64,000 bases of DNA from Chloroflexota bacterium (GTDB taxonomy: Bacteria > Chloroflexota > Chloroflexia > Thermomicrobiales > UBA6265): the NCBI GenBank assembly GCA_023389575.1, contig JAEWEG010000014.1:23199-87198 (forward strand), given 5' to 3'. A program made the position numbers and the translations under genes. How positions within the stretch are numbered: the stretch's first letter is position 1; each line of letters starts with the position of its first letter. A model generated the notes under the pieces. That model worked only from the letters and a program-made list of their open reading frames with translations. It ran no database searches and was not told the DNA's origin. Shown here one piece after another: positions 51,388 to 60,749 of the stretch.

Positions 51388-52077
51388 CTACGCGCCGACC
51401 TTGCTGGTCGCGAGGTTTCGCACGATGGACAGGATGCCGTCATGGACCTCGTCGATCCCGCGGTTACCATCCACGCGTTCGAGCTTCCCCTGGCCACGGT
51501 AGTAGTCGAGCAGCGGAGCGGTCTGCTGGTCGTAGAGCGAGAGCCGCCGCTTGATGGCTTCGGGCTTGTCGTCGTCGCGCTGGAGCAACTGGCCCCCGCA
51601 CTGATCGCAGACATCCGACACCTTCGACGGGCTGGCCTCGATGTGATAGACGGCACCACAGCCGGCGCAAACCCGACGGCCGGCGAGCCGTTCGATCAGT
51701 ATGTCGCGAGGGACATCGATCTCGATGACGACATCGACCGCGTCGTTGACTTCATGGAGGATGCCGTCCAGCGCGCTGGCCTGGGCCGCGGTACGCGGGA
51801 AGCCATCGAAGAGCGCGCCTTCGACCTGCTCGCCATTGGCCTTGCGCTCCACCAGGGATTCAATCTTGCCTCGCACGATGGCGTTGGTGAGGTCGTTCGG
51901 CACGAGGTCGCCGCGATCGAGAATCGCTTTCAGTTCAACACCAAGCTCCGAGCCAGAGGCGATCTCCGCCCGGAAGAGGTCTCCGGTGGCGATGCGTTCC
52001 AGCTTCAGTTCCGGTCCGAGCCGGGCGGCCTGGGTTCCCTTGCCGGAGCCCTGGGCTCCCATCAAGATCAGATACAC
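51388..52077 (-). CDS. adk: Adenylate kinase, zinc-lid form (GTG start)
   Basis: Balances ATP, ADP and AMP. The 229 residues start at GTG (MYLILMGAQGSGKGTQAAR), with AGGA five bases before. A frame open to 52113 would add 12 upstream residues without support. The P-loop, LFDGFPRT and the four-cysteine zinc LID (CAGCGAVYH...CDQCGG) are present, typical of Gram-positive and Chloroflexota enzymes. Confidence 0.95.
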   Translation of the reverse strand: MYLILMGAQGSGKGTQAARLGPELKLERIATGDLFRAEIASGSELGVELKAILDRGDLVPNDLTNAIVRGKIESLVERKANGEQVEGALFDGFPRTAAQASALDGILHEVNDAVDVVIEIDVPRDILIERLAGRRVCAGCGAVYHIEASPSKVSDVCDQCGGQLLQRDDDKPEAIKRRLSLYDQQTAPLLDYYRGQGKLERVDGNRGIDEVHDGILSIVRNLATSKVGA

Positions 52078-52113
52078 GATTCCTGTCCCCGCGTGGTGTG
52101 CGTTTGCCAGCAC

Positions 52114-52143
52114 GGAGGCCGCCCACGGTCGCGGGCGGCCTCC
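52114..52143 (-). terminator. GC-rich hairpin between secY and adk
   Basis: Eleven perfect base pairs (GGAGGCCGCCC / GGGCGGCCTCC) with an eight-base loop, six bases after the secY stop and just upstream of the adk start. It could attenuate transcription between secY and adk. Confidence 0.65.
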
Positions 52144-52149
52144 AGGCGA

Positions 52150-53466
52150 CTAGTCAATGAAGCCTTCGTAGTTCCGCATCATCAGCTGCGCCTCGAGTTG
52201 CCGCATCGTATCGATGGCCACGCCAACGACGATGAGGAGCGAGGTCGCGCTCAGCTGCAGGGCGCTAATGCCCGTGATGAGCGTGGCGATGAATGGGAGG
52301 ACCGCGATGATGCCGAGGAACAGGGCCCCGACGATCGTGATCCGGGTGAGCACCTTTTGGAGGTAGATGGCCGTGTTCCGTCCCGGTCGAACACCGGGGA
52401 TGAACGCGCCCTGTCGCTGGAGCGATTCAGGAATGCGCTGCTGCTGGAACACGACCATGGTGTAGAAGAAGGTGAACCCAACCACCATCAGGAAGTAAAC
52501 GATGTTGTATGGCCAGGTATCCGGGCTCAACCAGAGCCGAATCTTCTCCGCCACGTCGCGCACCCATTCGGTGTTCGACGCCTCGAGGAAGCTGGCGATC
52601 ATGCCGGGGAAGACCATGATGCTCACCGCGAAGATGAGCGGGATCATTCCGGCGCTGTTGACCTTCAGCGGGATGTTGGTGGTTGTGCCACCGAAGACTT
52701 TGCCGGACCGCACGCGCTTGGCGTGATGCACTGGGATCCGCCGCTGGCCCTCGTTGATGAGCACGACGCCCACCACCGTGACGAGCCCGAGGAGCGCGAA
52801 CAACAGCGTGCCCACGAAGTTGGAGCCGAGCGTGCCGCCCGTCATCAGGTCGATGACATTGCCCGGAAGGGTGGCGACGATACCGCCGAAGATGATGATG
52901 GAGACGCCGTTGCCGATGCCCTTCTCGGTGATGAGTTCACCGATCCAGACCAGAAGCATGGTGCCGGCCGTCATCGAGATCAGGATGGCCACGGTTGGCA
53001 GCCAGGTATCGCTGTCGAACAGGCCGAAGTCCTCGATCAGGTAGTTCCCATCCACACCCTGCTGCCGGGAGAAGAGCAGCGTTTGCCCGTATCCCTGAAG
53101 CAGTGCCAGTGGCACGGTGATGAAGTGGGTGTACTGGTTGATCTTGTTTCGCCCTTGCTGCCCTTCCTGGGACAGTTCGTTGAGGCGAGGAATGATTGGC
53201 GTCATCAACTGCATGATGATGGACGCCGTGATGTACGGATACACACCAAGGGCCACGATCGAGAAGTTGGTCAACCCGCTCCCCGAGAACAGGTTCAGCA
53301 TCCCAAGGAGCTGATTGTTCTCGATAAAGGCGCGAAGCCCTTCACGGTCCACACCCGGAATCGGGATGCTGGCGATGAATCGAAACACCACCAGCATGGC
53401 GAGCGTGAAGAGAATCTTGGCCCGGAGATCCGGGATTTTGAACGCGTTGATGACGGCCTGGAACAT
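52150..53466 (-). CDS. secY: Protein translocase channel subunit SecY
   Basis: 438-residue inner-membrane protein with ten predicted helices, including the first-plug region and SIPIPGVDREGL, MPYITASIIMQL-type and NEGQRRIPVHHAKRV motifs. It exports the secreted proteins, such as the PIG-L fusion. Two bases separate it from rplO, the normal order. SecE and SecG are elsewhere. Confidence 0.97.
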   Translation of the reverse strand: MFQAVINAFKIPDLRAKILFTLAMLVVFRFIASIPIPGVDREGLRAFIENNQLLGMLNLFSGSGLTNFSIVALGVYPYITASIIMQLMTPIIPRLNELSQEGQQGRNKINQYTHFITVPLALLQGYGQTLLFSRQQGVDGNYLIEDFGLFDSDTWLPTVAILISMTAGTMLLVWIGELITEKGIGNGVSIIIFGGIVATLPGNVIDLMTGGTLGSNFVGTLLFALLGLVTVVGVVLINEGQRRIPVHHAKRVRSGKVFGGTTTNIPLKVNSAGMIPLIFAVSIMVFPGMIASFLEASNTEWVRDVAEKIRLWLSPDTWPYNIVYFLMVVGFTFFYTMVVFQQQRIPESLQRQGAFIPGVRPGRNTAIYLQKVLTRITIVGALFLGIIAVLPFIATLITGISALQLSATSLLIVVGVAIDTMRQLEAQLMMRNYEGFID

Positions 53467-53468
53467 TC

Positions 53469-54068
53469 CTAGGCCTCCTTCGCCTCACGTTCCTGAAGCT
53501 GGGCCAGCGCCTCGCGCCGGGAAGGTCCGCCGACCTTGCCCACGCGCATCGCCTTGAGCTCCCGGTTCAATGGCAGCCGCCGGCTGCGTGGTCGCGCGGA
53601 TGTCCACTCGTCAGTGCGCTCGAGGGTCTCCACCTTGCCGCCCGCCGCTTCGATCGCGGACTGGGCCGACTTGGAGAAGGCGTGCGCGTGCACGGTCACC
53701 GCGGAAGTGATTTCGCCATGGGCGAGGATCTTGACCGGGAACTCCGTGCCACGAATGACACCGAGATCGGCCAGGACCTGCGGGGTGATGGGGCCATCAA
53801 CCTCGAGCTCCGCCAGGCGACCGATGTTCACGGTCTCCCAGGGGGTCTTCCAGATGTTGGTGAACCCACGCTTGTACGGCATGCGCTGCTGGATTGGCAG
53901 CTGACCGCCTTCGAATCCGATGCGGACGCCGCCGCCGGATCGGGAGTTCTGGCCCTTGGTACCGCGGCCAGCGGTCTTGCCCCGGCCACTCCCATGACCG
54001 CGACCGACCCGTCGCTTGCTTTTGTTCGCGCCCTTGGACGGACGCAGGTCGTCAATTGTCAGTGGCAT
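53469..54068 (-). CDS. rplO: 50S ribosomal protein L15 with C-terminal extension
   Basis: 199 residues, whereas L15 is usually about 145-150. The core starts MPLTIDDLRPSKGANKSKRRVGRGHGSGRGKTAGRG and ends near AIEAAGGKVETL. About 45 further residues, basic and not recognisable, follow to KEREAKEA-type sequence. Located between rpmD and secY. Confidence 0.94.
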   Translation of the reverse strand: MPLTIDDLRPSKGANKSKRRVGRGHGSGRGKTAGRGTKGQNSRSGGGVRIGFEGGQLPIQQRMPYKRGFTNIWKTPWETVNIGRLAELEVDGPITPQVLADLGVIRGTEFPVKILAHGEITSAVTVHAHAFSKSAQSAIEAAGGKVETLERTDEWTSARPRSRRLPLNRELKAMRVGKVGGPSRREALAQLQEREAKEA

Positions 54069-54118
54069 CGTCGTTCTCTCTCATCAACTGAATGTTTGAC
54101 GCGCATGGTGGCGCGACA

Positions 54119-54331
54119 CTATTCAGCAGCGATTTCCTCAACGGTCACCAGGTGGCTAATCTTCCGGACAGCGCCGCGAATCGCGGGCGTGTCCTGCCGG
54201 ACCACCGAATGGTGCAACCGCCGCAGGCCGAGGGACTGTACCGCCCGACCCTGATCTGACGGCCGTCCAATCGTGCTCTTGACGAGCGTGATCTTCAGCT
54301 GGCCGCCGTTGGCGTTCGTGTTCTCGGTCAT
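54119..54331 (-). CDS. rpmD: 50S ribosomal protein L30
   Basis: 70 residues: LKITLVKSTIGRPSDQGRAVQSLGLRRLHHSVVR is the classic L30 core; an N-terminal MTENTNANGGQ and a C-terminal EEIAAE extend it slightly. Its ATG overlaps the rpsE stop (ATGA). Confidence 0.96.
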   Translation of the reverse strand: MTENTNANGGQLKITLVKSTIGRPSDQGRAVQSLGLRRLHHSVVRQDTPAIRGAVRKISHLVTVEEIAAE

Positions 54332-55020
54332 GACTGGTTACCTCGCTGGGCCTGGCCCTGACCCTGTCCTTGTCCACGTCCCTGGCCACCGCGCCGCTGG
54401 TTGCGTCGCTGGTTGTCCTGGGGAGGCGTCAGCGGAGCCGCGACCGACCGAGGGCGGTTCACAATGGGAACGCCACCGTGGTCGAACGGCTTGCGGAGCG
54501 CCTGCTTGGCCGCCCGGCGTCGCTGGATGACCACCTGCTCGGACTCGAGCTGCTTGAGCGCTTCCATGGTCGCCATCACCACGTTCACCGGGTTATTGCT
54601 GCCCAGCGACTTGGTGAGGATGTCGCGGATACCCGAGACCTCGACCACCGCGCGAACCGCGCCGCCGGCGATGACACCGGTACCAGGCGAAGCCGGCTTC
54701 AGGAGCACGCGGGAAGCGCCGAAGGTGGCTTCCACTTCGTGCGGAATGGTGCCGCCATCGAGCGGCACGGAAATCATCGACTTCTTGGCTGTTTCGCCGC
54801 CCTTGCGAATGCTGTCAGGCACTTCGCCGGCCTTGCCCAGGCCCACGCCAACGCGGCCCTTGCCATCGCCAACGACGACGATGCTGCGGAAGGCGAATGT
54901 ACGCCCGCCCTTGTGAACCTTGGACACGCGACTAATGCGTACCAGGCGCTCCTCGATCTCGTTGGCCTGCTCGTCGTCAGACCGACGGCGCGGCGCGCGC
55001 TCTTCCCGATTCCGATCCAT
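54328..55020 (-). CDS. rpsE: 30S ribosomal protein S5 with Gln/Gly-rich tail
   Basis: 230 residues: central S5 core (RISRVSKVHKGGRTFAFRSIVVVGDGKGRVGVGLGKA and the ASPGTGVIAGG loop). The C-terminal tail of about 25 residues is rich in Gly, Gln and Arg (GQGRGQGQGQGQ). ATG at 55020 follows GGAG; an upstream ATG at 55086 is weaker. Read with rpmD. Confidence 0.95.
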   Translation of the reverse strand: MDRNREERAPRRRSDDEQANEIEERLVRISRVSKVHKGGRTFAFRSIVVVGDGKGRVGVGLGKAGEVPDSIRKGGETAKKSMISVPLDGGTIPHEVEATFGASRVLLKPASPGTGVIAGGAVRAVVEVSGIRDILTKSLGSNNPVNVVMATMEALKQLESEQVVIQRRRAAKQALRKPFDHGGVPIVNRPRSVAAPLTPPQDNQRRNQRRGGQGRGQGQGQGQAQRGNQS

Positions 55021-55093
55021 ATCTGTCTCCAGATCATCCGTGGTCCGCACCAGCACTCGGCCCATTGCCTTCCGCACTGGCTGCACGCACGGC

Positions 55094-55468
55094 TTAGAAC
55101 TTCAGACCGCCCTCGCGAGCGCCATCCGCTACCGCCTTGACACGACCGTGGTAGAGAAACCCACCGCGATCGAAGAGCACCGCGTCGACACCGGCGGCCT
55201 TGGCCCGTTCGGCGATGATTTCGCCGACGGCCTGGGCCCGCACCGACTTGGTGGCACCCTCGCCAGCCTTCTCGCGCACGGCCTCGTCGAGGTCGCTCGC
55301 GGCAACGATGGTGTGGCCCTGAGTGTCATCGATCACCTGCGCGTAGATGTGCGCCGATGACCGGAAAACGTTCAGTCGCGGCCGCTGTGCGGTACCGCTG
55401 ATCTTGGCTCGCACCCGGCGATGCCTGCGCTCCCGGGTGGTAAGCGCCTTTCGATACTTGACGCGCAT
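55094..55468 (-). CDS. rplR: 50S ribosomal protein L18
   Basis: 124 residues, starting MRVKYRKALTTRERRHRRVRAKISGT, with HIYAQVIDD and FDRGGFLYHGRVKAVADGAREGGLKF. The ATG is preceded by GGGAGATAACA; a longer reading to 55789 is spurious. Binds 5S rRNA together with L5. Confidence 0.96.
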   Translation of the reverse strand: MRVKYRKALTTRERRHRRVRAKISGTAQRPRLNVFRSSAHIYAQVIDDTQGHTIVAASDLDEAVREKAGEGATKSVRAQAVGEIIAERAKAAGVDAVLFDRGGFLYHGRVKAVADGAREGGLKF

Positions 55469-55565
55469 TGTTATCTCCCAAATGACTCCGGCTGGTGAAG
55501 GCCAAACCCCAATGCCCGGTTGAACAGGCCAGCTTCCAGCGCGGTACGTCGAAGGTAGCCAGGAG

Positions 55566-56111
55566 CTACTTGGCCTTACCGGCCTTGCCCGCCTTGCGGC
55601 GAACCATTTCACCCTGGTATCGAATGCCCTTGCCCTTGTACGGCTCGGGCGGGCGGACGCCGCGAATTCGCGCGGCTTCCTCGCCAACAACCTGCTTGTT
55701 GATGCCGCTGACGGAGACGCGGTTGTTGCCTTCGACCGCGTAGGTGATGCCTTCCGGCGCCACCATTCGCACGGGGTGGGAGTAACCAACGTTCAGCACG
55801 AGGTTCTTGCCATCCATCTGCGCGCGGTAGCCGACGCCGAGAATCTCGAGCGTCTTGGTGTAGCCGTCGGTGACGCCCACGACCATGTTGTTGAGCAGGG
55901 AGCGAGTGAGGCCGTGGAGGGCCTTGACGTCGCGGGAGTCATTCGGGCGCTCGACCCGCACTTCGCCATCCGCCTGGACGATGGTGAGCACCGGCGTGAA
56001 CGCCTGACTCAGTTCGCCCTTCGGGCCCTTGACTTTGACCGCGTTCCCATCGCCAAGCGTGATATCAACACCCTTGGGGACCGGGATCGGCCGTACACCA
56101 ATTCTGGACAT
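55566..56111 (-). CDS. rplF: 50S ribosomal protein L6
   Basis: 181 residues, MSRIGVRPIPVPKGVDITL at the start, with the GVGYRAQMDGKNLVLNVGYSHPV repeat and the PPEPYKGKGIRYQGEMVRRKAGK end. Normal length; 58 bases after rpsH. Located near the L7/L12 stalk base. Confidence 0.97.
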   Translation of the reverse strand: MSRIGVRPIPVPKGVDITLGDGNAVKVKGPKGELSQAFTPVLTIVQADGEVRVERPNDSRDVKALHGLTRSLLNNMVVGVTDGYTKTLEILGVGYRAQMDGKNLVLNVGYSHPVRMVAPEGITYAVEGNNRVSVSGINKQVVGEEAARIRGVRPPEPYKGKGIRYQGEMVRRKAGKAGKAK

Positions 56112-56169
56112 AGCACTTTCCTATCCTGTGGTGTGGCACGCCACACCTGCCGGTGCGGATCCCACCGAA

Positions 56170-56568
56170 CTACCAAACGGTGCAGAGCACCTCGCCGCCG
56201 ATGCCGCGTCGCCGGGCCTCGTAGCCCGTGATCACGCCTTCCGGGGTGCTCACGATGGCGATTCCGAGACCGCTGCGCACGCGAGGAAGCTGGTCCTTAC
56301 CGGCATACACCCGCAGGCCAGGCTTGCTGACGCGCTTGATCTCGCGAATGACATGGCTCTTGTCTGGGGCATAGCTGAGCTTCACGGTCAGCTGGTTCTG
56401 CGGCTTCTTCTCCACCACCGTGAAATCGGCGATGTAGCCCTCTTGTTTAAGTATTCCCGCGATGGCGACCAGGATCTTGGTCGCGGGCATGGTTGTCTCG
56501 GTTTGCCGGGCCATACCCGCGTTCCTGATCCGGGTCAGCATATCGCTGATTGGGTCGTTCACGCTCAT
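56170..56568 (-). CDS. rpsH: 30S ribosomal protein S8
   Basis: 132 residues: MSVNDPISDMLTRIRNAG and the C-terminal STPEGVITGYEARRRGIGGEVLCTVW, both canonical. In E. coli S8 represses the spc operon; a similar role is possible here but no S8-type leader was identified. Confidence 0.97.
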   Translation of the reverse strand: MSVNDPISDMLTRIRNAGMARQTETTMPATKILVAIAGILKQEGYIADFTVVEKKPQNQLTVKLSYAPDKSHVIREIKRVSKPGLRVYAGKDQLPRVRSGLGIAIVSTPEGVITGYEARRRGIGGEVLCTVW

Positions 56569-56617
56569 CCGTCGCGCTCTCCGTTGCTGTGATGATCTAT
56601 CAGGACTCAGGTGCTGG

Positions 56618-56803
56618 TTACCAGCTCGACTTGGTCACGCCAGGGAGGCGGCCCACCGAGGCCAGTTCCCGGAAGCAGATGCGGCAAACGCCGAACTTCC
56701 GCATGTAGGCGCGCGGGCGGCCACAAACCTTGCAGCGGTTGTGGGCGCGGGTCGAGTACTTGGGTGTGCGCTGAGACTTGACGATCAAGCTCGTCTTGGC
56801 CAT
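56618..56803 (-). CDS. rpsN: 30S ribosomal protein S14, type Z (zinc)
   Basis: 61 residues. Zinc ligands Cys24, Cys27, Cys40 and Cys43 (RCKVCGRPR and VCRICFRELA) mark the short C+ form. GGAGG lies five bases before the ATG at 56803. Confidence 0.97.
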   Translation of the reverse strand: MAKTSLIVKSQRTPKYSTRAHNRCKVCGRPRAYMRKFGVCRICFRELASVGRLPGVTKSSW

Positions 56804-56823
56804 GGTTCCTCCGTGTCTCCCGG

Positions 56824-57363
56824 CTACCGCGCGAACGGCATGCCGAGGCGGGCGAGCAGTTGCCGCCCTTCCTCATCGGTGCGCGCGGTCGTCACGAAGC
56901 TGATTTCAAGGCCGCGCACCTTGTCGATCTGGTCGTACTCGATCTCGGGGAACATCAGCTGCTCCCGGAGTCCCAGCGTGTAGTTCCCGCGGCCGTCGAA
57001 CGAATTCGGCGAGACACCGCGGAAGTCCCGGATCCGTGGCAGCGCGACGGCCGTCAACCGATCGTAGAACTCATACATGCGATCGCCGCGAAGGGTGACC
57101 ATCGCGCCAATCGGCATTCCAGCTCGCAGCTTGAAGGCCGCGATCGACTTCTTCGCCCGGGTGATCACCGGTGCCTGGCCCGTGATGTAGCGAAGGTCGT
57201 TGACGGCGGCATCGAGGGCCCGTCCGTTCTGGACAGCCTCACCAAGACCGATGTTCACCACGATCTTGGTCAGCTTGGGCGCCTGATACACGTTCTTGTA
57301 GCCGAAATCGCTGATAAGGGCGGGTACAACCTCGTCCTGATAGCGATCGCGTACGCGTGGCAT
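56824..57363 (-). CDS. rplE: 50S ribosomal protein L5
   Basis: 179 residues with KIVVNIGLGEAVQN and the IRDFRGVSPNSFDGRGNYTLGLREQLMFPEIEYD block, which contacts 5S rRNA and tRNA. The ATG follows AATGAGGTGTTGTT. A 158-base gap separates it from rplX, unusually large in this operon. Confidence 0.97.
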   Translation of the reverse strand: MPRVRDRYQDEVVPALISDFGYKNVYQAPKLTKIVVNIGLGEAVQNGRALDAAVNDLRYITGQAPVITRAKKSIAAFKLRAGMPIGAMVTLRGDRMYEFYDRLTAVALPRIRDFRGVSPNSFDGRGNYTLGLREQLMFPEIEYDQIDKVRGLEISFVTTARTDEEGRQLLARLGMPFAR

Positions 57364-57521
57364 AACAACACCTCATTCCGGATAGGTTCCGGATTCCCAT
57401 ATGCTTCCCGGCGTTCCCACCTGGTCTGCCGCTGTAGACGGCACTCAGGTCGCCGTTCGTCTTATTCATTCCCCATATCTTTTTGCCTGGAGAGGAGCAA
57501 GGCGCTTATCCGGTCCGGGGC

Positions 57522-57845
57522 CTAGGCCTCGGGGCGGGGTATCACCGCGTCACACTTCTTGCAAAAACGCTCATTGGCGCCTTCGCCGTTCTCGCGCACA
57601 CCCACCCGGCTCGGCTGGTTGCAGCTTGGGCAAACCAGCATCACGTTGGAAATGTGCAGTGGGGCCTCGACCTCGACGATTCCCGCCTGGCGGGCTCGGC
57701 CCTGCTTGATGTGCTTTTTGACGATGTTGACGCCCTCGATCACCACCCGGTCGCGATCGGTCAGGTTCTGGCGAACAACGCCCTTCTGACCCTTGTTGCG
57801 ACCGCTGGTGACGAGAACCTCGTCGCCACTTCGAATCTTCCTCAT
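57522..57845 (-). CDS. rplX: 50S ribosomal protein L24
   Basis: 107 residues with the KOW motif (IRSGDEVLVTSGRNKGQKG). A CPSC/CKKC zinc-ribbon-like pair is present in the second half. ATG at 57845 (GTG at 57848 is directly before). It lies nine bases after rplN. Confidence 0.96.
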   Translation of the reverse strand: MRKIRSGDEVLVTSGRNKGQKGVVRQNLTDRDRVVIEGVNIVKKHIKQGRARQAGIVEVEAPLHISNVMLVCPSCNQPSRVGVRENGEGANERFCKKCDAVIPRPEA

Positions 57846-57854
57846 CACCGATCC

Positions 57855-58223
57855 CTACAGCGTTTCCGGCGCCAGAGACACAATCCGCATGAAGGCTCGC
57901 TCACGCAGCTCGCGGCCAACCGGGCCGAAGATGCGAGTTCCACGAGGCGCTCCCTGCGCATTGATCAGCACCGCCGCATTGTCATCGAACTTGATGTGGC
58001 TACCGTCCGGCCGGCCGTATTCCTGGGCCGTGCGAACGATGACCGCGCGAACGACTTCGCCCTTCTTCACGGCGGCGTTCGGCTGCGCGACCTTCACCGA
58101 AGCGATGATCGTGTCGCCCACGCCACCCCACCGGGGAGCCGAGCCACCCAGCACGCGGATGCACATGATTTCACGCGCTCCGCTGTTGTCGGCCACCTTG
58201 AGCCGAGTCTGCGTCTGAATCAC
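57855..58223 (-). CDS. rplN: 50S ribosomal protein L14 (GTG start)
   Basis: 122 residues when started at GTG 58223 (MIQTQTRLKVADNSGAREIMCIRVLGG), the exact normal length; GAAGG lies about ten bases upstream. A longer GTG-initiated form from 58247 is less likely. Conserved L14 end RERAFMRIVSLAPETL. Confidence 0.96.
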   Translation of the reverse strand: MIQTQTRLKVADNSGAREIMCIRVLGGSAPRWGGVGDTIIASVKVAQPNAAVKKGEVVRAVIVRTAQEYGRPDGSHIKFDDNAAVLINAQGAPRGTRIFGPVGRELRERAFMRIVSLAPETL

Positions 58224-58275
58224 CGTAATCCAACCTTCGGGCAACACCGTCGCCCGCGCTCAGCACTCGCCAGAC

Positions 58276-58584
<309 letters not shown>

Positions 58585-58621
58585 ACGATTCCCCTAAATC
58601 CTCGCGCCTATTAAATGGCGC

Positions 58622-58824
58622 CTAGTTCGACGCGGCTTGCGCGCGCTGGTTCTCACCGGCGATGGTGTGAATGCGCGCGATGTCCTTGCGGATCTGGCGA
58701 GTGCGGGCGGTCGCGGTCAGGCTGCCAACGGCTTCCTGGAACCGGAGATCGCGCCACTCGGCGTGCAGTTCCTGCAGGCGCTCTTCAAGCTGCTCGGGGG
58801 TCAGCGCACGAATCTCGGCTGGCT

Positions 58825-58828
<4 letters not shown>
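58622..58828 (-). CDS. rpmC: 50S ribosomal protein L29
   Basis: 68 residues: MKPAEIRALTPEQLEERLQELHAEWRDLRFQEAVGSLTATARTRQIRKDIARIHTI, a normal helical hairpin. Its ATG overlaps the rplP stop (ATGA). Confidence 0.97.
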
Positions 58829-59271
<443 letters not shown>

Positions 59272-59338
59272 GACATTCGCTCCGCTTCACACTATGCGTG
59301 GCCGGGACAGCGGTCCCGGCCCGATGCTCGTTTCGTCC

Positions 59339-60025
59339 CTAGTCGCCGGTGCTGGCCAGGTCGGCCGTCAACGTCGCCTCGGTGACATTGCTGGCGGCCT
59401 TCGGCATCACGTCGCCCTTGTAGACCCACACCTTCACGCCAATCCGCCCGTAGGTGGTGTGCGCGTGAACGGTGGCAAAGTCGATGTTCGCCCGCAGCGT
59501 GTGAAGCGGCACGCGGCCGTCCTTCTCGGTAACCTGGCGGGACATTTCCGCGCCACCGAGACGACCAGCCAGCCGGATCTTGACGCCCTTGGCGCCACGC
59601 CGCATCGCCTGCTGCACGGCATGCTTCATTGCGCGACGGTACGAGACACGTCGCGCGATTTGCTCGGCAATGCTCTCCGCGATGAGGCGAGCCTCGATCT
59701 CGGGCACCTTGATTTCCTCGATCCGGACGTTGACCTTCTTGCCAACTTCCTTCTCGATCATCTGGCGCAGCCGCTCAACGTTCGAACCCTGCTTGCCAAT
59801 GACAATGCCGGGCTTGGACGTGTGCAGCGTGACATCCACCTTGTTGGCCGAGCGCTCGAGCTCGATACGAGCGATACCAGCGCGGGTCAACTCCCCGAGG
59901 ATCAGCTTCCTGATCGCCAGGTCCTCGTGCAACAACTCAGTATACGTGCGTTCGGCAAACCATTTCGACTCCCAGTCGCTGGCAATACCGAGGCGGAATC
60001 CGATGGGATTGACTTTACGGCCCAT
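59339..60025 (-). CDS. rpsC: 30S ribosomal protein S3
   Basis: 228 residues: MGRKVNPIGFRLGI, a KH domain (GIVIGKQGSNVERLRQMIEKEVGKKV) and GVKVWVYKGDVMP. Its ATG shares one base with the rplV stop (TAATG). Confidence 0.97.
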   Translation of the reverse strand: MGRKVNPIGFRLGIASDWESKWFAERTYTELLHEDLAIRKLILGELTRAGIARIELERSANKVDVTLHTSKPGIVIGKQGSNVERLRQMIEKEVGKKVNVRIEEIKVPEIEARLIAESIAEQIARRVSYRRAMKHAVQQAMRRGAKGVKIRLAGRLGGAEMSRQVTEKDGRVPLHTLRANIDFATVHAHTTYGRIGVKVWVYKGDVMPKAASNVTEATLTADLASTGD

Positions 60026-60366
60026 TAGCGGCTGCCCCTCTCTTCTGCGACGACCGTGATATGTGTCGATCGGCGGATGATTTTGCCAACTCGACCGCGC
60101 GCCTTCGGCTTGAACCGGCGCATCTGCGATGCATCGTCGGCGTAGATCGCCTTGATCCAGAGATCGTCCGGATCGAGGTCGTAGTTGTTTTCCGCGTTGG
60201 CCGAAACCGACCTCAGCAATTGCTCGACATCAACAGCGGCCTTGTTCGGCACGAACTTCATGATCTCGATTGCCTCGGATACCTTCTTGCCGCGGACCAT
60301 GTCCACAACCAGGCGGGCTTTCCGAGGTGAAACGCGGACGCGTTGTACGCTTGCTCGAACTTCCAT
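60025..60366 (-). CDS. rplV: 50S ribosomal protein L22
   Basis: 113 residues: VQRVRVSPRKARLVVDMVRGKKVSEAIEIMKF and the beta-hairpin tip DASQMRRFKPKARGRVGKIIRRSTHITVVAEE, which lines the exit tunnel. Normal order rpsS-rplV-rpsC. Confidence 0.97.
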   Translation of the reverse strand: MEVRASVQRVRVSPRKARLVVDMVRGKKVSEAIEIMKFVPNKAAVDVEQLLRSVSANAENNYDLDPDDLWIKAIYADDASQMRRFKPKARGRVGKIIRRSTHITVVAEERGSR

Positions 60367-60387
60367 CGTTCAGTCCTCTAGCCTCGC

Positions 60388-60669
60388 CTACCGGCGACCA
60401 CGGCGATCGGCGTCCTTGCCGTGACCCCGGAAGGTACGGGTCGGCGCGAATTCGCCAAGCTTGTGACCAACCATCTGCTCGGTCATGAAGATCGGCACAT
60501 GCTGCCGGCCGTTGTGGATGGCGACCGTGTGGCCAACCATTCCCGGGAAGATGGTGCTGTCCCGCGCCCAGGTGCGAATCACGGTTCGCTGATTGGTGCG
60601 GTTGAGTACATCGATCTTCTTTTCCAGCTTGGGATCGATGTACGGTCCCTTCTTTGATGATCTCGACAT
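60388..60669 (-). CDS. rpsS: 30S ribosomal protein S19
   Basis: 93 residues: MSRSSKKGPYIDPKLEKKI and the core TIFPGMVGHTVAIHNGRQHVPIFMTEQMVGHKLGEFAPTRTFRGHGK. Follows rplB after an 80-base gap. Confidence 0.97.
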   Translation of the reverse strand: MSRSSKKGPYIDPKLEKKIDVLNRTNQRTVIRTWARDSTIFPGMVGHTVAIHNGRQHVPIFMTEQMVGHKLGEFAPTRTFRGHGKDADRRGRR

Positions 60670-60749
60670 TGTGTTCTCCTGGATTCTGCCCAGCGATCAG
60701 TGCGCTTCCCTCGTCGAACCGCGAAGCACATTCGTATCGCGGCCGGTGG

